In this document: positions 1 through 8,726 of the stretch, one piece after another
Numbering within the stretch: position 1 is the first letter of the stretch
Layout: the number at the start of each line of letters is the position of its first letter
Source of the DNA: Chitinophaga eiseniae
GTDB lineage: Bacteria; Bacteroidota; Bacteroidia; Chitinophagales; Chitinophagaceae
DNA length: 64,000 nucleotides
Assembly: GCF_012641265.1 (NCBI RefSeq)
Contig: NZ_JABAHZ010000002.1
Span: 310,001-374,000 of the forward strand
Reading direction: 5' to 3'
Program-made: the position numbers and the translations under genes
Notes under the pieces: model-generated
Told to the model about the DNA's origin: nothing
Databases searched by the model: none
Seen by the model: the letters and a program-made list of their open reading frames with translations, nothing else

Positions 1-1314
1 GATGATGATGTAGACGTTTTACGTGCCGCACGCCTGTTATTGAAAAGACATTTTGAACAGGTTGATTTTGAGAAGAATCCGCAAAAAATCCCCTACCTCG
101 TATCCAATTTTGACTACGATGTAATTCTGCTTGATATGAACTTCACCCGCGACCTTAGCAGCGGGAAAGAAGGCTTCGAGTGGCTGGACCGGATACTGGA
201 TATCAAACCAGAAACGGCAGTGGTATTGTTTACCGCCTATGGCGATGTGGAAATGGCCGTGAGGGCTATTAAAGCCGGGGCCGTCGACTTTGTACTCAAA
301 CCCTGGGAAAACGAAAAGTTACTGGCCACCATTCAGAACGCCTACAATAAAAGAGTAGCAGGACAAGATAAACCGGCTGCCGCACTTCACCATCCCGGCA
401 ACCAGATCATCGGCAAAAGCCCGGCTATGCTGGCCGTTTTCGATACCGTATCCAGGGTAGCCGCCACCGATGCCAATATCCTGATCCTGGGAGAAAATGG
501 TACCGGTAAAGATATGCTGGCCCGGCAAATACACGCACAATCCAATCGTAATAATAAACCGTTCGTTAGCGTAGACCTGGGCGCCATCAGCGAAACCCTC
601 TTTGAAAGCGAATTGTTTGGCCACGTGAAAGGGGCCTTCACCGATGCCCGCGAAGACCGCAACGGCCGCTTCGAAGAAGCCAACGGAGGTACTATCTTTC
701 TCGACGAAATCGGAAATATCTCTATCCCCTTCCAGGCCAAACTGCTGACCGTTTTGCAAAACCGGTCTGTTACCAAAGTAGGTTCCAATAAAAATATACC
801 CATAGACGTTAGACTCGTCTGCGCTACCAACCGCAACATACAGCATCTGGCAGCCCAACACCTGTTCAGACAGGATTTGCTCTACCGCATCAACACCATC
901 GAAATACACCTGCCCCCACTGAGAGAACGTGTAGAAGATATTATTCCATTGGCAGAACATTTTATGCAACTATACCGCGACAAATACAAACGCCCGGTAA
1001 ATAGTATGCATGACTCACTGGTTACCCAGCTGCAGCGATACGACTGGCCCGGTAATATCCGTGAATTACAACATGCCATTGAAAGGGCCGTTATTCTTTC
1101 CCAGGGAAAAACATTACAACCCAAAGATGTATTTGTAAAAACTAACAATAACGCCGATCAAGCCATGGACACCGGCTACAACCTGGAAGAAATGGAACGC
1201 AATATCATTTCCCAGGCTATGAAAAAATGTAATGGCAACATCACAGAAGCCGCCAGGGAACTAGGATTAAGCAGGGCCGCACTCTATAGAAGACTTGAAA
1301 AATATAATCTGTAG
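1..1314 (+). CDS. NtrC-family sigma-54-dependent response regulator (5' partial)
   Basis: The reading frame is open from base 1, so the true start lies upstream; the first residues (DDDVDVLRAARLLL) look like the acidic pocket of a receiver domain. A receiver domain with phospho-acceptor in VILLDMNF is followed by an AAA+ sigma-54 activation domain with Walker A GENGTGKD, the sigma-54 contact loop written GAFTDA instead of GAFTGA, and Walker B GTIFLDEIG. The C-terminus is a Fis-type helix-turn-helix (GNITEAARELGLSRAALYRR). It should activate sigma-54 promoters after phosphorylation by the kinase encoded 12 nt downstream. Targets cannot be read from this window. Confidence 0.95.
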   Translation, partial: DDDVDVLRAARLLLKRHFEQVDFEKNPQKIPYLVSNFDYDVILLDMNFTRDLSSGKEGFEWLDRILDIKPETAVVLFTAYGDVEMAVRAIKAGAVDFVLKPWENEKLLATIQNAYNKRVAGQDKPAAALHHPGNQIIGKSPAMLAVFDTVSRVAATDANILILGENGTGKDMLARQIHAQSNRNNKPFVSVDLGAISETLFESELFGHVKGAFTDAREDRNGRFEEANGGTIFLDEIGNISIPFQAKLLTVLQNRSVTKVGSNKNIPIDVRLVCATNRNIQHLAAQHLFRQDLLYRINTIEIHLPPLRERVEDIIPLAEHFMQLYRDKYKRPVNSMHDSLVTQLQRYDWPGNIRELQHAIERAVILSQGKTLQPKDVFVKTNNNADQAMDTGYNLEEMERNIISQAMKKCNGNITEAARELGLSRAALYRRLEKYNL

Positions 1315-1326
1315 CCACCGCGCCAC

Positions 1327-2667
1327 ATGAATCGCTTCAGTATCAATATCGGGTTAAGGGTTATCCTGCTGGCAATTTCCATAGCAGGGGCCATCTGGCT
1401 GTATATGCACAATATGCAGCCCCTGTCTTTTTTGCTGACGCCCATGGTATTACTGCAGTTATATGGCATTTACTATTACCTGAACAGGATTAACCGGAAG
1501 CTGACCCTGTTCCTGGAATCTATACGGTATGAAGATTTTTCTATCCGCTTCAGCGCCGACAACAAACTGGGCAAAAGCTTCAGCATGCTCAATCACCAGT
1601 TTAACGAAGTGCTGGAAGCCTTCCGTCAAACCAGGGCGGAAAAGGAGGCCAATCTCAAATACATCGACACCATTGTACAACACATCAGTATCGGTGTATT
1701 GTCTTTCGACACAGAAGGCAAAATAGAATTGATCAACCCCGCCGCCTTCCGGTTGATGGGCATCTACCGGCTCAGGAATATTCATGAATTGAAAACCGTA
1801 CACCCCGGACTGGCAGAGCTCCTGATGGAACTGCCCTCCGGCAATAAAACCCTGTATGCCACCAGGCAGGAACAACAGCTCTCAATACACGCGGCTACTG
1901 TACGGTTACAAGGACGGCTGGTAAAGCTCATCTCCATACAAAACATCCATTCTGAACTCCAGAAAAAAGAACTCGAAGCCTGGCAAAACCTGACGAAAAT
2001 ATTGCGTCATGAAATCATGAACTCCGTTACGCCAATTGTATCCTTAATTGGTACCATGCAGGAAATCGTCGACCTGGACATTGCCCCTGGGGCACAACAC
2101 CAGGAGGGTATCTCAGACTTACGGGAAGCCCTGCAAACCGTTGAAAGCCGTAGCAAAGGTATCATGAACTTTGTGAACGCCTACCGCGATTATACCACAC
2201 TGCCACAACCACAATTTACCAGCGTAAACGTAAAAATGCTGATTACTTCCGTGGGCAGTCTTTTCCAGGCAGACATGAAACAGGCGGGTATCCAGTTTAA
2301 TGTAGAAATAGACGCAGAAAACCTGGAGTTGCATGCCGATGTATCACAGCTGCAAATGGTATTAATTAATCTTGTTAAAAATGCTATGGACGCGCTGGAA
2401 CATACCTCTAATGCGGGCATCAGCCTGAAGTTATACCAGAATACCATCCAACAGGTCTGCATAGAAATCACAGACAATGGCCCTGGCATTGATGAAGATG
2501 CCATGAATAAAATCTTCATTCCCTTTTTCACTACCAAAAAGAAAGGGTCGGGTATTGGCCTGAGCTTATCTCAACAAATCATACAAATGCATGGCGGCCA
2601 GTTAAAAGCCATCAGTCCGGGCACTAACGGAAACGGTACTACGTTTTATATTTTACTCAATACTTAG
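1327..2667 (+). CDS. NtrY-like membrane sensor histidine kinase
   Basis: Two N-terminal membrane segments (about residues 8-25 and 33-50) are followed by a PAS-like region, a HisKA dimerisation domain with the phospho-acceptor His in LRHEIMNSVTP, and a HATPase_c domain with N box NLVKNAMDAL, G1 box DNGPGID and G2 box GSGIGLSLSQQ. At 446 aa it is shorter than classical NtrY because it has almost no periplasmic sensor. It starts 12 nt after the response regulator, so the two form a two-component operon. The signal sensed is unknown; the small extracytoplasmic part suggests a membrane or cytosolic cue (inference). Confidence 0.93.
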   Translation: MNRFSINIGLRVILLAISIAGAIWLYMHNMQPLSFLLTPMVLLQLYGIYYYLNRINRKLTLFLESIRYEDFSIRFSADNKLGKSFSMLNHQFNEVLEAFRQTRAEKEANLKYIDTIVQHISIGVLSFDTEGKIELINPAAFRLMGIYRLRNIHELKTVHPGLAELLMELPSGNKTLYATRQEQQLSIHAATVRLQGRLVKLISIQNIHSELQKKELEAWQNLTKILRHEIMNSVTPIVSLIGTMQEIVDLDIAPGAQHQEGISDLREALQTVESRSKGIMNFVNAYRDYTTLPQPQFTSVNVKMLITSVGSLFQADMKQAGIQFNVEIDAENLELHADVSQLQMVLINLVKNAMDALEHTSNAGISLKLYQNTIQQVCIEITDNGPGIDEDAMNKIFIPFFTTKKKGSGIGLSLSQQIIQMHGGQLKAISPGTNGNGTTFYILLNT

Positions 2668-2708
2668 CCCGATATTGCTTACATTTAATAACAGGTAACT
2701 TGTTATTT

Positions 2709-3416
2709 ATGTTTCGTACGGGAAGCTTTATTATCTATTTTTTGGTGTTACTGGTTGATATCCTGTTCATTGCAACGGATCATGCATCACTGCGATTTTT
2801 CAGTAAACCGTTGTTGATGCTGTTACTGATTGTGTACGTGTTATACGCACCGGTGAAAATCCCTCGTGATTATCGCATTCCGCTGCTACTGGCACTCTTT
2901 TTTTCTTCCGTGGGAGATGACCTGTTGTTATTTAGCAGTCTTTTTTTACCCGGGCTGGGTAGCTTCCTCCTGGCACATGTAATGTATATTATTTTCTTTC
3001 TGAAAATACGCTACAACAATCCCCCGGTTCCGTACTGTAAATATCCACTGATTTTCCTCCACGCGGCGATTATCATTTTCTTCATTTTATACCTGGCTCC
3101 TCACCTGGGTAACTTAGCCGTTCCAGTTATTATTTACGCCCTCACCATTTCCGTGATGGTGCAGAGTGTGCTGCATGCCTTTCATTTCCGGCGTCAGCCG
3201 GCGGCCTGGTATTGCCTCATTGGCGCCCTGTTATTCATGCTTTCCGACTCGCTCATTGCGGTTAGTAGATTTGCTCACCCCTTATGGGGCGGCGATATCC
3301 TGATAATGCTTACCTATGGCATTGCACAATGGGGGCTGGTGAACGGCAGCACAGCTTATTTCGCCGGAAAAAACCGCCCGTTACAGGTAAGCCCCGAGGG
3401 ATTGATAGCACCATAA
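2709..3416 (+). CDS. YhhN/TMEM86 family membrane protein (lysoplasmalogenase-like)
   Basis: A 235-residue, almost wholly hydrophobic protein with about seven or eight membrane segments. The segment LLLALFFSSVGDDLLLF and the later LLFMLSDSLIAV match the two conserved acidic membrane motifs of the YhhN/TMEM86 family; characterised members include lysoplasmalogenases that cleave the vinyl-ether bond of lysoplasmalogens. The ATG at 2709 is preferred to the in-frame TTG at 2700. It lies 41 nt after the kinase and could be co-transcribed. Substrate is unproven here; family assignment is fairly safe. Confidence 0.8.
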   Translation: MFRTGSFIIYFLVLLVDILFIATDHASLRFFSKPLLMLLLIVYVLYAPVKIPRDYRIPLLLALFFSSVGDDLLLFSSLFLPGLGSFLLAHVMYIIFFLKIRYNNPPVPYCKYPLIFLHAAIIIFFILYLAPHLGNLAVPVIIYALTISVMVQSVLHAFHFRRQPAAWYCLIGALLFMLSDSLIAVSRFAHPLWGGDILIMLTYGIAQWGLVNGSTAYFAGKNRPLQVSPEGLIAP

Positions 3417-3468
3417 TACATCCCCTGTCCTGCGTGTTGCTAAATCGTAATTTTTAATTCCTATTGAT

Positions 3469-3476
3469 TACTTTTG
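3469..3476 (+). promoter_or_regulatory. -7 promoter box TACTTTTG upstream of nadB
   Basis: Perfect match to the Bacteroidota -7 consensus TAnnTTTG. A start site about 7 nt downstream would fall at the nadB ATG (3484), implying a leaderless or nearly leaderless mRNA. No TTTG -33 element lies at the usual 19-21 nt spacing. Confidence 0.55.
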
Positions 3477-3483
3477 TCTTACT

Positions 3484-5082
3484 ATGCAACAAACAGATTT
3501 TCTTGTCATCGGTTCAGGGATTGCAGGGCTCACTTATGCGCTCAAAGTCTCACAGCAATGCCCGGATAAAAAGATAACTATCATTACCAAAAGCAGGGAG
3601 GATGAAACCAATACCAAGTACGCCCAGGGCGGCGTGGCGGTAGTGAACGACCTGGAGAACGATAGTTTCGAAAAACATATTGAAGACACGCTTATTGCCG
3701 GTGACGGGCTCTGTAACGAACAAACCGTAAAAATAGTAGTGACCGAAGGCCCGGAAAGGGTCAATGAAATTATTGAATGGGGCGCCAACTTCGACAAAAA
3801 CGCAGCAGGCGATTTTTCCCTGGGCCGTGAAGGTGGGCATTCCGTATTCAGGGTCATCCACCATAAAGATGTTACCGGTAAGGAAATAGAGCGTGCCCTG
3901 CTCGAAGCCATTCATGCCCGGCCCAATATAGAATTGGTAACCCATTGCTTTGTGGTAGACCTCATCACCCAGCACCACCTGGGTTACCTGGTCACCAAAT
4001 CTACGCCGGACATCGAATGTTATGGGGTATATGTGCTTAACCTCTCTACCAATAAAATAGAAAAGATCCTGTCTAAAGTAACGCTGCTGGCCTCAGGGGG
4101 CAATGGACAGGTATATCGTAGTACTACCAATCCCATTATCGCTACCGGCGATGGCGTGGCCATGGTATACCGTGCCAAGGGTCGTATCGAAAACATGGAG
4201 TTCATCCAGTTCCACCCTACAGCGCTATATCAACCCGGCGTAAACCCCTCCTTCCTCATCTCGGAAGCCGTGAGAGGCGATGGCGGCATTTTGCGGAATA
4301 TCCACGGAGAAGACTTCATGCATAAATACGACGCCCGCATGTCGCTGGCTCCCCGTGATATTGTAGCACGGGCCATTGATAGTGAAATGAAAATTACAGG
4401 TACAGAATATGTATACCTCGACTGCCGGCATATGGATCTGGAGAAATTCATTCACCATTTTCCCAATATCTACGAAACCTGCAAAGCGGCAGGTATTGAC
4501 ATCAGTGCCCAAATGATCCCGGTAGCCCCCGCTGCACACTACAGTTGCGGAGGTATCAAAACCAACGAATGGGGGCTTACCTCTATCCGTAACCTGTACG
4601 CCTGCGGCGAATGCGCCAGCACCGGCCTTCATGGCGCCAACCGCCTCGCTTCCAACTCCCTGCTCGAAGCCATGGTATTTGCGCACCGCTGCTTTATGGA
4701 TGCTACCAGCAAGATAGACTTGCTCGATTTTAAAGAGAATGTCCCCGACTGGGTAGCCACCGGTACTACAGCGCCCAAAGAAATGATCCTCATTACGCAA
4801 AGCCTGAAAGAACTCAAGCAGATCATGAGCGACTATGTAGGGATTGTAAGAACAGATGTACGCTTGCAAAGAGCCTCCCGCCGCCTCGATATCCTGCACG
4901 AAGAAACGGAAGACCTCTACGAAAAAACCACCGTATCCCCGCAGCTATGCGAATTGCGCAACCTGATTACAGTGGGCTACCTGATCGTAAAAGGCGCCGC
5001 CTTCCGTAAAGAAAGCAGGGGACTTCACTACAATACCGATTATCCGTTTAAATGTGAGCTGGTTCAGAACATCGTCCTGTAA
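3484..5082 (+). CDS. nadB: L-aspartate oxidase
   Basis: Flavoprotein that oxidises L-aspartate to iminoaspartate, the first step of de novo NAD synthesis. The N-terminus carries the FAD-binding Rossmann motif (VIGSGIAGLTYALK), followed by the succinate dehydrogenase/fumarate reductase-type core with TKYAQGGVAVV, HPTALY and the active-site region SEAVRGDGGILRN; APAAHYSCGGIKT and GLHGANRLASNSLLEA are typical NadB blocks. Length 532 aa is normal. The partners nadA and nadC are not in this window. Confidence 0.96.
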   Translation: MQQTDFLVIGSGIAGLTYALKVSQQCPDKKITIITKSREDETNTKYAQGGVAVVNDLENDSFEKHIEDTLIAGDGLCNEQTVKIVVTEGPERVNEIIEWGANFDKNAAGDFSLGREGGHSVFRVIHHKDVTGKEIERALLEAIHARPNIELVTHCFVVDLITQHHLGYLVTKSTPDIECYGVYVLNLSTNKIEKILSKVTLLASGGNGQVYRSTTNPIIATGDGVAMVYRAKGRIENMEFIQFHPTALYQPGVNPSFLISEAVRGDGGILRNIHGEDFMHKYDARMSLAPRDIVARAIDSEMKITGTEYVYLDCRHMDLEKFIHHFPNIYETCKAAGIDISAQMIPVAPAAHYSCGGIKTNEWGLTSIRNLYACGECASTGLHGANRLASNSLLEAMVFAHRCFMDATSKIDLLDFKENVPDWVATGTTAPKEMILITQSLKELKQIMSDYVGIVRTDVRLQRASRRLDILHEETEDLYEKTTVSPQLCELRNLITVGYLIVKGAAFRKESRGLHYNTDYPFKCELVQNIVL

Positions 5083-5102
5083 GCTAAACGGCTGTATTTC
5101 AT

Positions 5103-5110
5103 TACCTTTG
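5103..5110 (+). promoter_or_regulatory. -7 promoter box TACCTTTG upstream of the LpxL-type acyltransferase
   Basis: Perfect TAnnTTTG match 25 nt before the ATG at 5136, giving a predicted leader of about 20 nt. The preceding nadB stop is at 5082, so the acyltransferase probably has its own promoter. Confidence 0.55.
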
Positions 5111-5135
5111 CATCGGATTTACAACAATCAGGCAT

Positions 5136-6008
5136 ATGTATTATCTGCTACTGGCTTTTTGCTATAGTCTTTCCATATTACCACTTCCGGTACTATACCT
5201 TATCAGTGATGCACTGTATGTGTTGGTGTATCATATCATCGGCTATCGCAAAAAAGTAGTGATGGCGAATTTAGCCCAGGCATTCCCTGATAAGTCGAAA
5301 GAAGAAATTACTGCGATTGCCAAAAAGTACTACCATAACCTTACCGACATGATGGTGGAAACCATCAAGCTGCTGACCATGAGCAAAGCGCAGCTGCAAA
5401 AGCGCTTTCACTGCGATCTCAGCGTACTGCATAAATTATATGCAGAAGGTAAGAGCTGTCAACTGCACCTGGGACATAATTTCAACTGGGAATGGGCCAA
5501 CCTGGTCTGCATGCAGGGGGTCAACTTTCCTTTCCTGGTAGTATATATGCCCTTAACCAGCAAACCGGCAGACCGCATGTTCCGCCATTTCAGGGAAAAA
5601 TTCGGCACCATCCTCATTCCTGCCAATGATATGGGCAACAGCATGAAAGCCTGGCTCAACAAGCAATACCTGATTGCCCTCGTGGCCGATCAGAATCCAG
5701 GCAATCCTCGCAGCTGCTACTGGTATCCTTTCCTCAACAAGATGACGCCCTTCTATAAAGGACCAGAAATGGGCGCCAAAAGAAGCGATATCCCCGTGGT
5801 ATTTGTAGATATCCGCAAAGTAAAAAGAGGTTATTACAATGCTACTTTAACGCTGGCTTTCGAAAATCCACAGCAGGAACCAGAAGGAAAAATTACAGAA
5901 GCGTTTGTCCGCTACCTGGAGAAGAATATTCATGAACAACCTGAAGTATGGGTATGGAGCCACCGGCGCTGGAAACATACCTACCCCGGACCGAAGAATG
6001 GTCACTAA
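5136..6008 (+). CDS. Lysophospholipid/lipid A acyltransferase (LpxL/HtrB family)
   Basis: A 290-residue member of the LpxL/HtrB superfamily, which transfers acyl chains onto lipid A precursors or lysophospholipids at the inner membrane. An N-terminal hydrophobic stretch is followed by the catalytic HX4(D/E) motif, seen here as HNFNWE in LHLGHNFNWEW. Other typical blocks are VVYMPLTSKPADRMF, LVADQNPGN and the C-terminal WVWSHRRWKHT. In Bacteroidota such proteins usually add the secondary acyl chain of lipid A; the exact substrate here is inference. Confidence 0.88.
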   Translation: MYYLLLAFCYSLSILPLPVLYLISDALYVLVYHIIGYRKKVVMANLAQAFPDKSKEEITAIAKKYYHNLTDMMVETIKLLTMSKAQLQKRFHCDLSVLHKLYAEGKSCQLHLGHNFNWEWANLVCMQGVNFPFLVVYMPLTSKPADRMFRHFREKFGTILIPANDMGNSMKAWLNKQYLIALVADQNPGNPRSCYWYPFLNKMTPFYKGPEMGAKRSDIPVVFVDIRKVKRGYYNATLTLAFENPQQEPEGKITEAFVRYLEKNIHEQPEVWVWSHRRWKHTYPGPKNGH

Positions 6009-6018
6009 AAGAGGTTGC

Positions 6019-6510
6019 TTATTTCCCTTTTACATGGCTAACAACTTTCTTATTGGAAGCCTGTTGTGCCAGCTGCACAACTTTGCGTAGCTGCTTCCTT
6101 TTCGCAGTACCGTCCAGCGTTATTTCTCCGGCTGAAATGGTGACTGTGATATCGGTAAATCCATTCGCGGCGTACACAGCATCTAATTTCTTTTTGAGTA
6201 GTTGATCCGGATCGTCAACAATGGCTGTTTGCGGCGGCGGTGCGGCAGGTAGTGGCGCTTTTACCGTGATGTTATCCTGTACCGACTTAATTCCTTTTAC
6301 ACCCCGGAGCGCATCTTCTGCAGCGGATTTGGCAACCTCGTCGCTCACTTCCCCACTCAGGATAACTATCCCGTTTTTTACTTCTGCGGTGATGCCCGGT
6401 ACCAGGCTTAGTTTTTCATTTACTTCTTTTTGAAGGGCCGAATCGGAAGGCTGACAGGCGAACAAACATACGCCCAAACATAACGAGGCTATCAGGCTTT
6501 TGTTAGTCAT
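6019..6510 (-). CDS. Lipoprotein with two BON domains
   Basis: From the ATG at 6510 the protein is 163 aa and begins with a lipoprotein signal (MTNKSLIASLCLGVCLFACQ) with lipobox LFAC. Two BON domains follow: the first (about residues 28-85) contains KNGIVILSGEVSDEVAKSAAEDALRGV, the second contains ITVSAGEITLDGTAKRK. They are joined by a Pro/Ala linker. BON domains occur in envelope-stress proteins such as OsmY and bind phospholipid or other surfaces. The longer frame to 6546 would bury the signal peptide, so the internal ATG is chosen. It converges on the acyltransferase with a 10-bp gap. Confidence 0.85.
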   Translation of the reverse strand: MTNKSLIASLCLGVCLFACQPSDSALQKEVNEKLSLVPGITAEVKNGIVILSGEVSDEVAKSAAEDALRGVKGIKSVQDNITVKAPLPAAPPPQTAIVDDPDQLLKKKLDAVYAANGFTDITVTISAGEITLDGTAKRKQLRKVVQLAQQASNKKVVSHVKGK

Positions 6511-6564
6511 TCCCAAACATTTTATTCCAGAAGTTAACGAATACACGGGGAATGGCCAAAAAAG

Positions 6565-6594
6565 AGGAGCGGCAACCTGGTGGCTACCGCTCCT
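6565..6594 (-). terminator. Rho-independent terminator after the MBL/rhodanese gene
   Basis: Stem AGGAGCGG / CCGCTCCT with a 14-nt loop; on the minus strand it is followed by a run of T (CTTTTTT), 22 nt beyond the stop codon at 6616. Confidence 0.7.
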
Positions 6595-6615
6595 GCACTT
6601 GATGATATATAACGA

Positions 6616-8019
6616 TTAGTTGAGTACTGTTTTTTCCTGTACTACCTGTAATCCTTTCTGGTCTTTCATTTTAGCGAAGCCACCATCTACGTTGCGCAGG
6701 TTGTGGATACCTTCTCTTTTCATGATAGAGCAGGCAATGATACTGCGGTAACCACCCTGGCAATGCACATACAGGTTATGATTATCTTCAAAATCCGCAA
6801 TCTTACCAGGATCTACCATGTCGCCCAGGGAAATATTGATGGCATTTTTGATATGACCATCTGCAAATTCAATGGGTTTACGTACATCCACGATCACCAG
6901 GTTGGGATCATGCGGAATATCCATGGCCAGTTCATCTGCTTCCACGGTGATGATCAGGTCGACGGCTTCTCCGGAGGCAGCCCAGGCAGGATAACCACCT
7001 TCCAGGTAACCTACTACATTGTCGAAGCCTACCCTCGCCATTCTTACCACAGTTTCTTCCTCCTGGCCGATGGGCGCTACCAGGATAATATCCTGGTCAA
7101 ATGGTAACAGGCTACCGGCCCATTCAGCGAAGCGGCCTTCCAGCCCAATGCTGATGGCGCCAGGTACAAATCCATCGCCAAATTCCTTAGCCGGGCGGGT
7201 ATCCAGGATCAGGGCGCCTCCTTTTGCCTTCGCTTTAAATGCCGCGGGCCCGAGTGGCTGCATCGCTTTTTCCATTACGGCTTTTAGCGCATCATAACCT
7301 TCTTTGTTGATTTTTGCATTAATCGGAAAATAAGAAGGAGGAGTGCTTAAACCACTGGTCACCTGGTTAATAAATTCCTGCTTGTCTGTTGCCAGTAACG
7401 CATAGTTGGTCGCTTTTTCATCACCAATGGTACTGAAAGTATTTGGTCCCAGGTTTTTACCACAGGCAGATCCGGGGCCATGCGCGGGGTATACGATCAC
7501 GTTGTCCGGCAAAGTTTTGATTTTACTGTTGAGAGAATCAAACAGGTAGTCGGCGAGCTCTTCTTTGGTTAAATTACCGCTGAACAGGTCCGGGCGGCCT
7601 ACATCCCCTACGAATAAGGTATCTCCGGTGAATACAGCATAAGGCTGTTGCTTTTCATCAGACAGTAGGTAGCAGGAAGATTCCAGGGTGTGACCGGGTG
7701 TATGCAATACTTTCATTGTTACTGCCCCGATGTTGAAAACTTCGTTGTCGTTGGCAACATACGTTTCGAAGTTGGTTACTGCGCCAGGACCATAAACGAT
7801 TTTTGCGCCCGTGGCGGCAGCGAGTTCCAGGTGTCCTGAAACAAAGTCCGCATGAAAATGCGTTTCAAAAATGTATTGAATGGTTGCGTTGTGTTCTTTT
7901 GCCAGATCAAGATAAACCTCGATATCTCGTAACGGGTCTATCACAACCGCTACTCCTTCAGATGCAATGAAGTAAGCAGCTTCTGACAAACAGTTGGTGT
8001 ACAATTGTTTTACGAACAT
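6616..8019 (-). CDS. MBL-fold persulfide dioxygenase-like protein with two rhodanese domains
   Basis: 467 aa from the ATG at 8019. Residues 1-240 form an ETHE1-type metallo-beta-lactamase domain: THFHADFVSGH, HTPGHTLESS and FTGDTLFVGDVGRPDLF. The usual HxHxDH reads HFHADF, which fits a mononuclear-iron persulfide dioxygenase that does not use the last His. The first rhodanese domain has LVAPIG where the catalytic Cys should be, so it is degenerate; the second keeps the Cys in YVHCQGGYRS. This MBL-rhodanese-rhodanese order matches CstB-like sulfur-detoxification enzymes, oxidising low-molecular persulfides. The ArsR gene upstream on the same strand is its likely regulator. Confidence 0.9.
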   Translation of the reverse strand: MFVKQLYTNCLSEAAYFIASEGVAVVIDPLRDIEVYLDLAKEHNATIQYIFETHFHADFVSGHLELAAATGAKIVYGPGAVTNFETYVANDNEVFNIGAVTMKVLHTPGHTLESSCYLLSDEKQQPYAVFTGDTLFVGDVGRPDLFSGNLTKEELADYLFDSLNSKIKTLPDNVIVYPAHGPGSACGKNLGPNTFSTIGDEKATNYALLATDKQEFINQVTSGLSTPPSYFPINAKINKEGYDALKAVMEKAMQPLGPAAFKAKAKGGALILDTRPAKEFGDGFVPGAISIGLEGRFAEWAGSLLPFDQDIILVAPIGQEEETVVRMARVGFDNVVGYLEGGYPAWAASGEAVDLIITVEADELAMDIPHDPNLVIVDVRKPIEFADGHIKNAINISLGDMVDPGKIADFEDNHNLYVHCQGGYRSIIACSIMKREGIHNLRNVDGGFAKMKDQKGLQVVQEKTVLN

Positions 8020-8034
8020 GGTTTTTGATTTTGT

Positions 8035-8042
8035 CAAATTTA
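8035..8042 (-). promoter_or_regulatory. -7 promoter box TAAATTTG for the MBL/rhodanese gene
   Basis: On the minus strand the sequence reads TAAATTTG, a perfect TAnnTTTG match 15 nt upstream of the ATG at 8019. This supports that start and disfavours the longer frame beginning at 8037. Confidence 0.5.
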
Positions 8043-8093
8043 CAACTTCTCCGGCGCTCCACTTATGGATAAAATCTATACCAAAATAAAAAA

Positions 8094-8115
8094 GTAGCCA
8101 TAAAGGCTACCTTTT
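8094..8115 (-). terminator. Terminator hairpin between the ArsR gene and the MBL gene
   Basis: Stem GTAGCC / GGCTAC around a 5-nt ATAAA loop, flanked by A- and T-runs on both sides, so it could act in either direction. It lies 38 nt after the arsR-type stop codon. Confidence 0.6.
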
Positions 8116-8153
8116 TATATAATGTTTTCCGTATGTGATACGGACCAATACTT

Positions 8154-8513
8154 TTAACCAACAAGTTCTTCCACGAACTTCGCCACTTCAGCAATACGTT
8201 GCTTGTTGATGGTGTAGTGAATAAACTTACCATCTCTTTCTGTAATTACAATGCCTGCACGCCTTAAAATGGCCAGGTGCTGTGACGCTACCGATTGTTC
8301 CAGACGCAATTTCACATAGATCTCTGTCACAGTCATTTTCTTGTGGTCTTCCAGCAGCTTAATCATCTGCTGGCGCAGCTTATGGTTGATAGCACGCAAA
8401 ACCATAGCGGCTTTCTTAACGGCAATGTAATCCAATTTGATCTGGTCTTTTTCATTGGTACCTCTAGAAATAATAAGAGTATTAGAAGAGGTAGTTAATA
8501 ATGTTTTTTCCAT
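8154..8513 (-). CDS. ArsR-family winged-helix regulator
   Basis: 119 residues with a winged helix-turn-helix in LRQQMIKLLEDHKKMTVTEIYVKLRLEQSVASQHLAILRRAG, the typical ArsR/SmtB recognition region, followed by the wing ITERDGKFIHYTI. The protein contains no cysteine, so it cannot sense metals or persulfides through thiols as ArsR or SqrR/BigR do. It lies upstream of the MBL/rhodanese gene on the same strand, separated by a hairpin, and probably controls it (inference). A -7 box reading TATTTTTG on the minus strand (8606-8613) predicts an 85-nt leader. Confidence 0.88.
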   Translation of the reverse strand: MEKTLLTTSSNTLIISRGTNEKDQIKLDYIAVKKAAMVLRAINHKLRQQMIKLLEDHKKMTVTEIYVKLRLEQSVASQHLAILRRAGIVITERDGKFIHYTINKQRIAEVAKFVEELVG

Positions 8514-8726
8514 CGCATAATAGTTTTAAAAAAATGATGAAATGAAAGGGATCAACGGACAGTACTCGCAAACAGTTAGACAACAATTGCGGTTATCGAT
8601 TTATACAAAAATATAATATCTATCACAATAAAAAAAATTTCCATACCTTATTTTATCATATATAACCCCCGGATACTTGCAAATTAGATGTAATTTGACT
8701 ATTCTATGACAAATCAAACGTATGTG

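Noticed and set aside
7590..7760. A possible second metal motif giving a dinuclear zinc hydrolase in the MBL protein
   Set aside because: The last His of HxHxDH is Phe, and the two rhodanese domains point to the mononuclear iron persulfide dioxygenase group.
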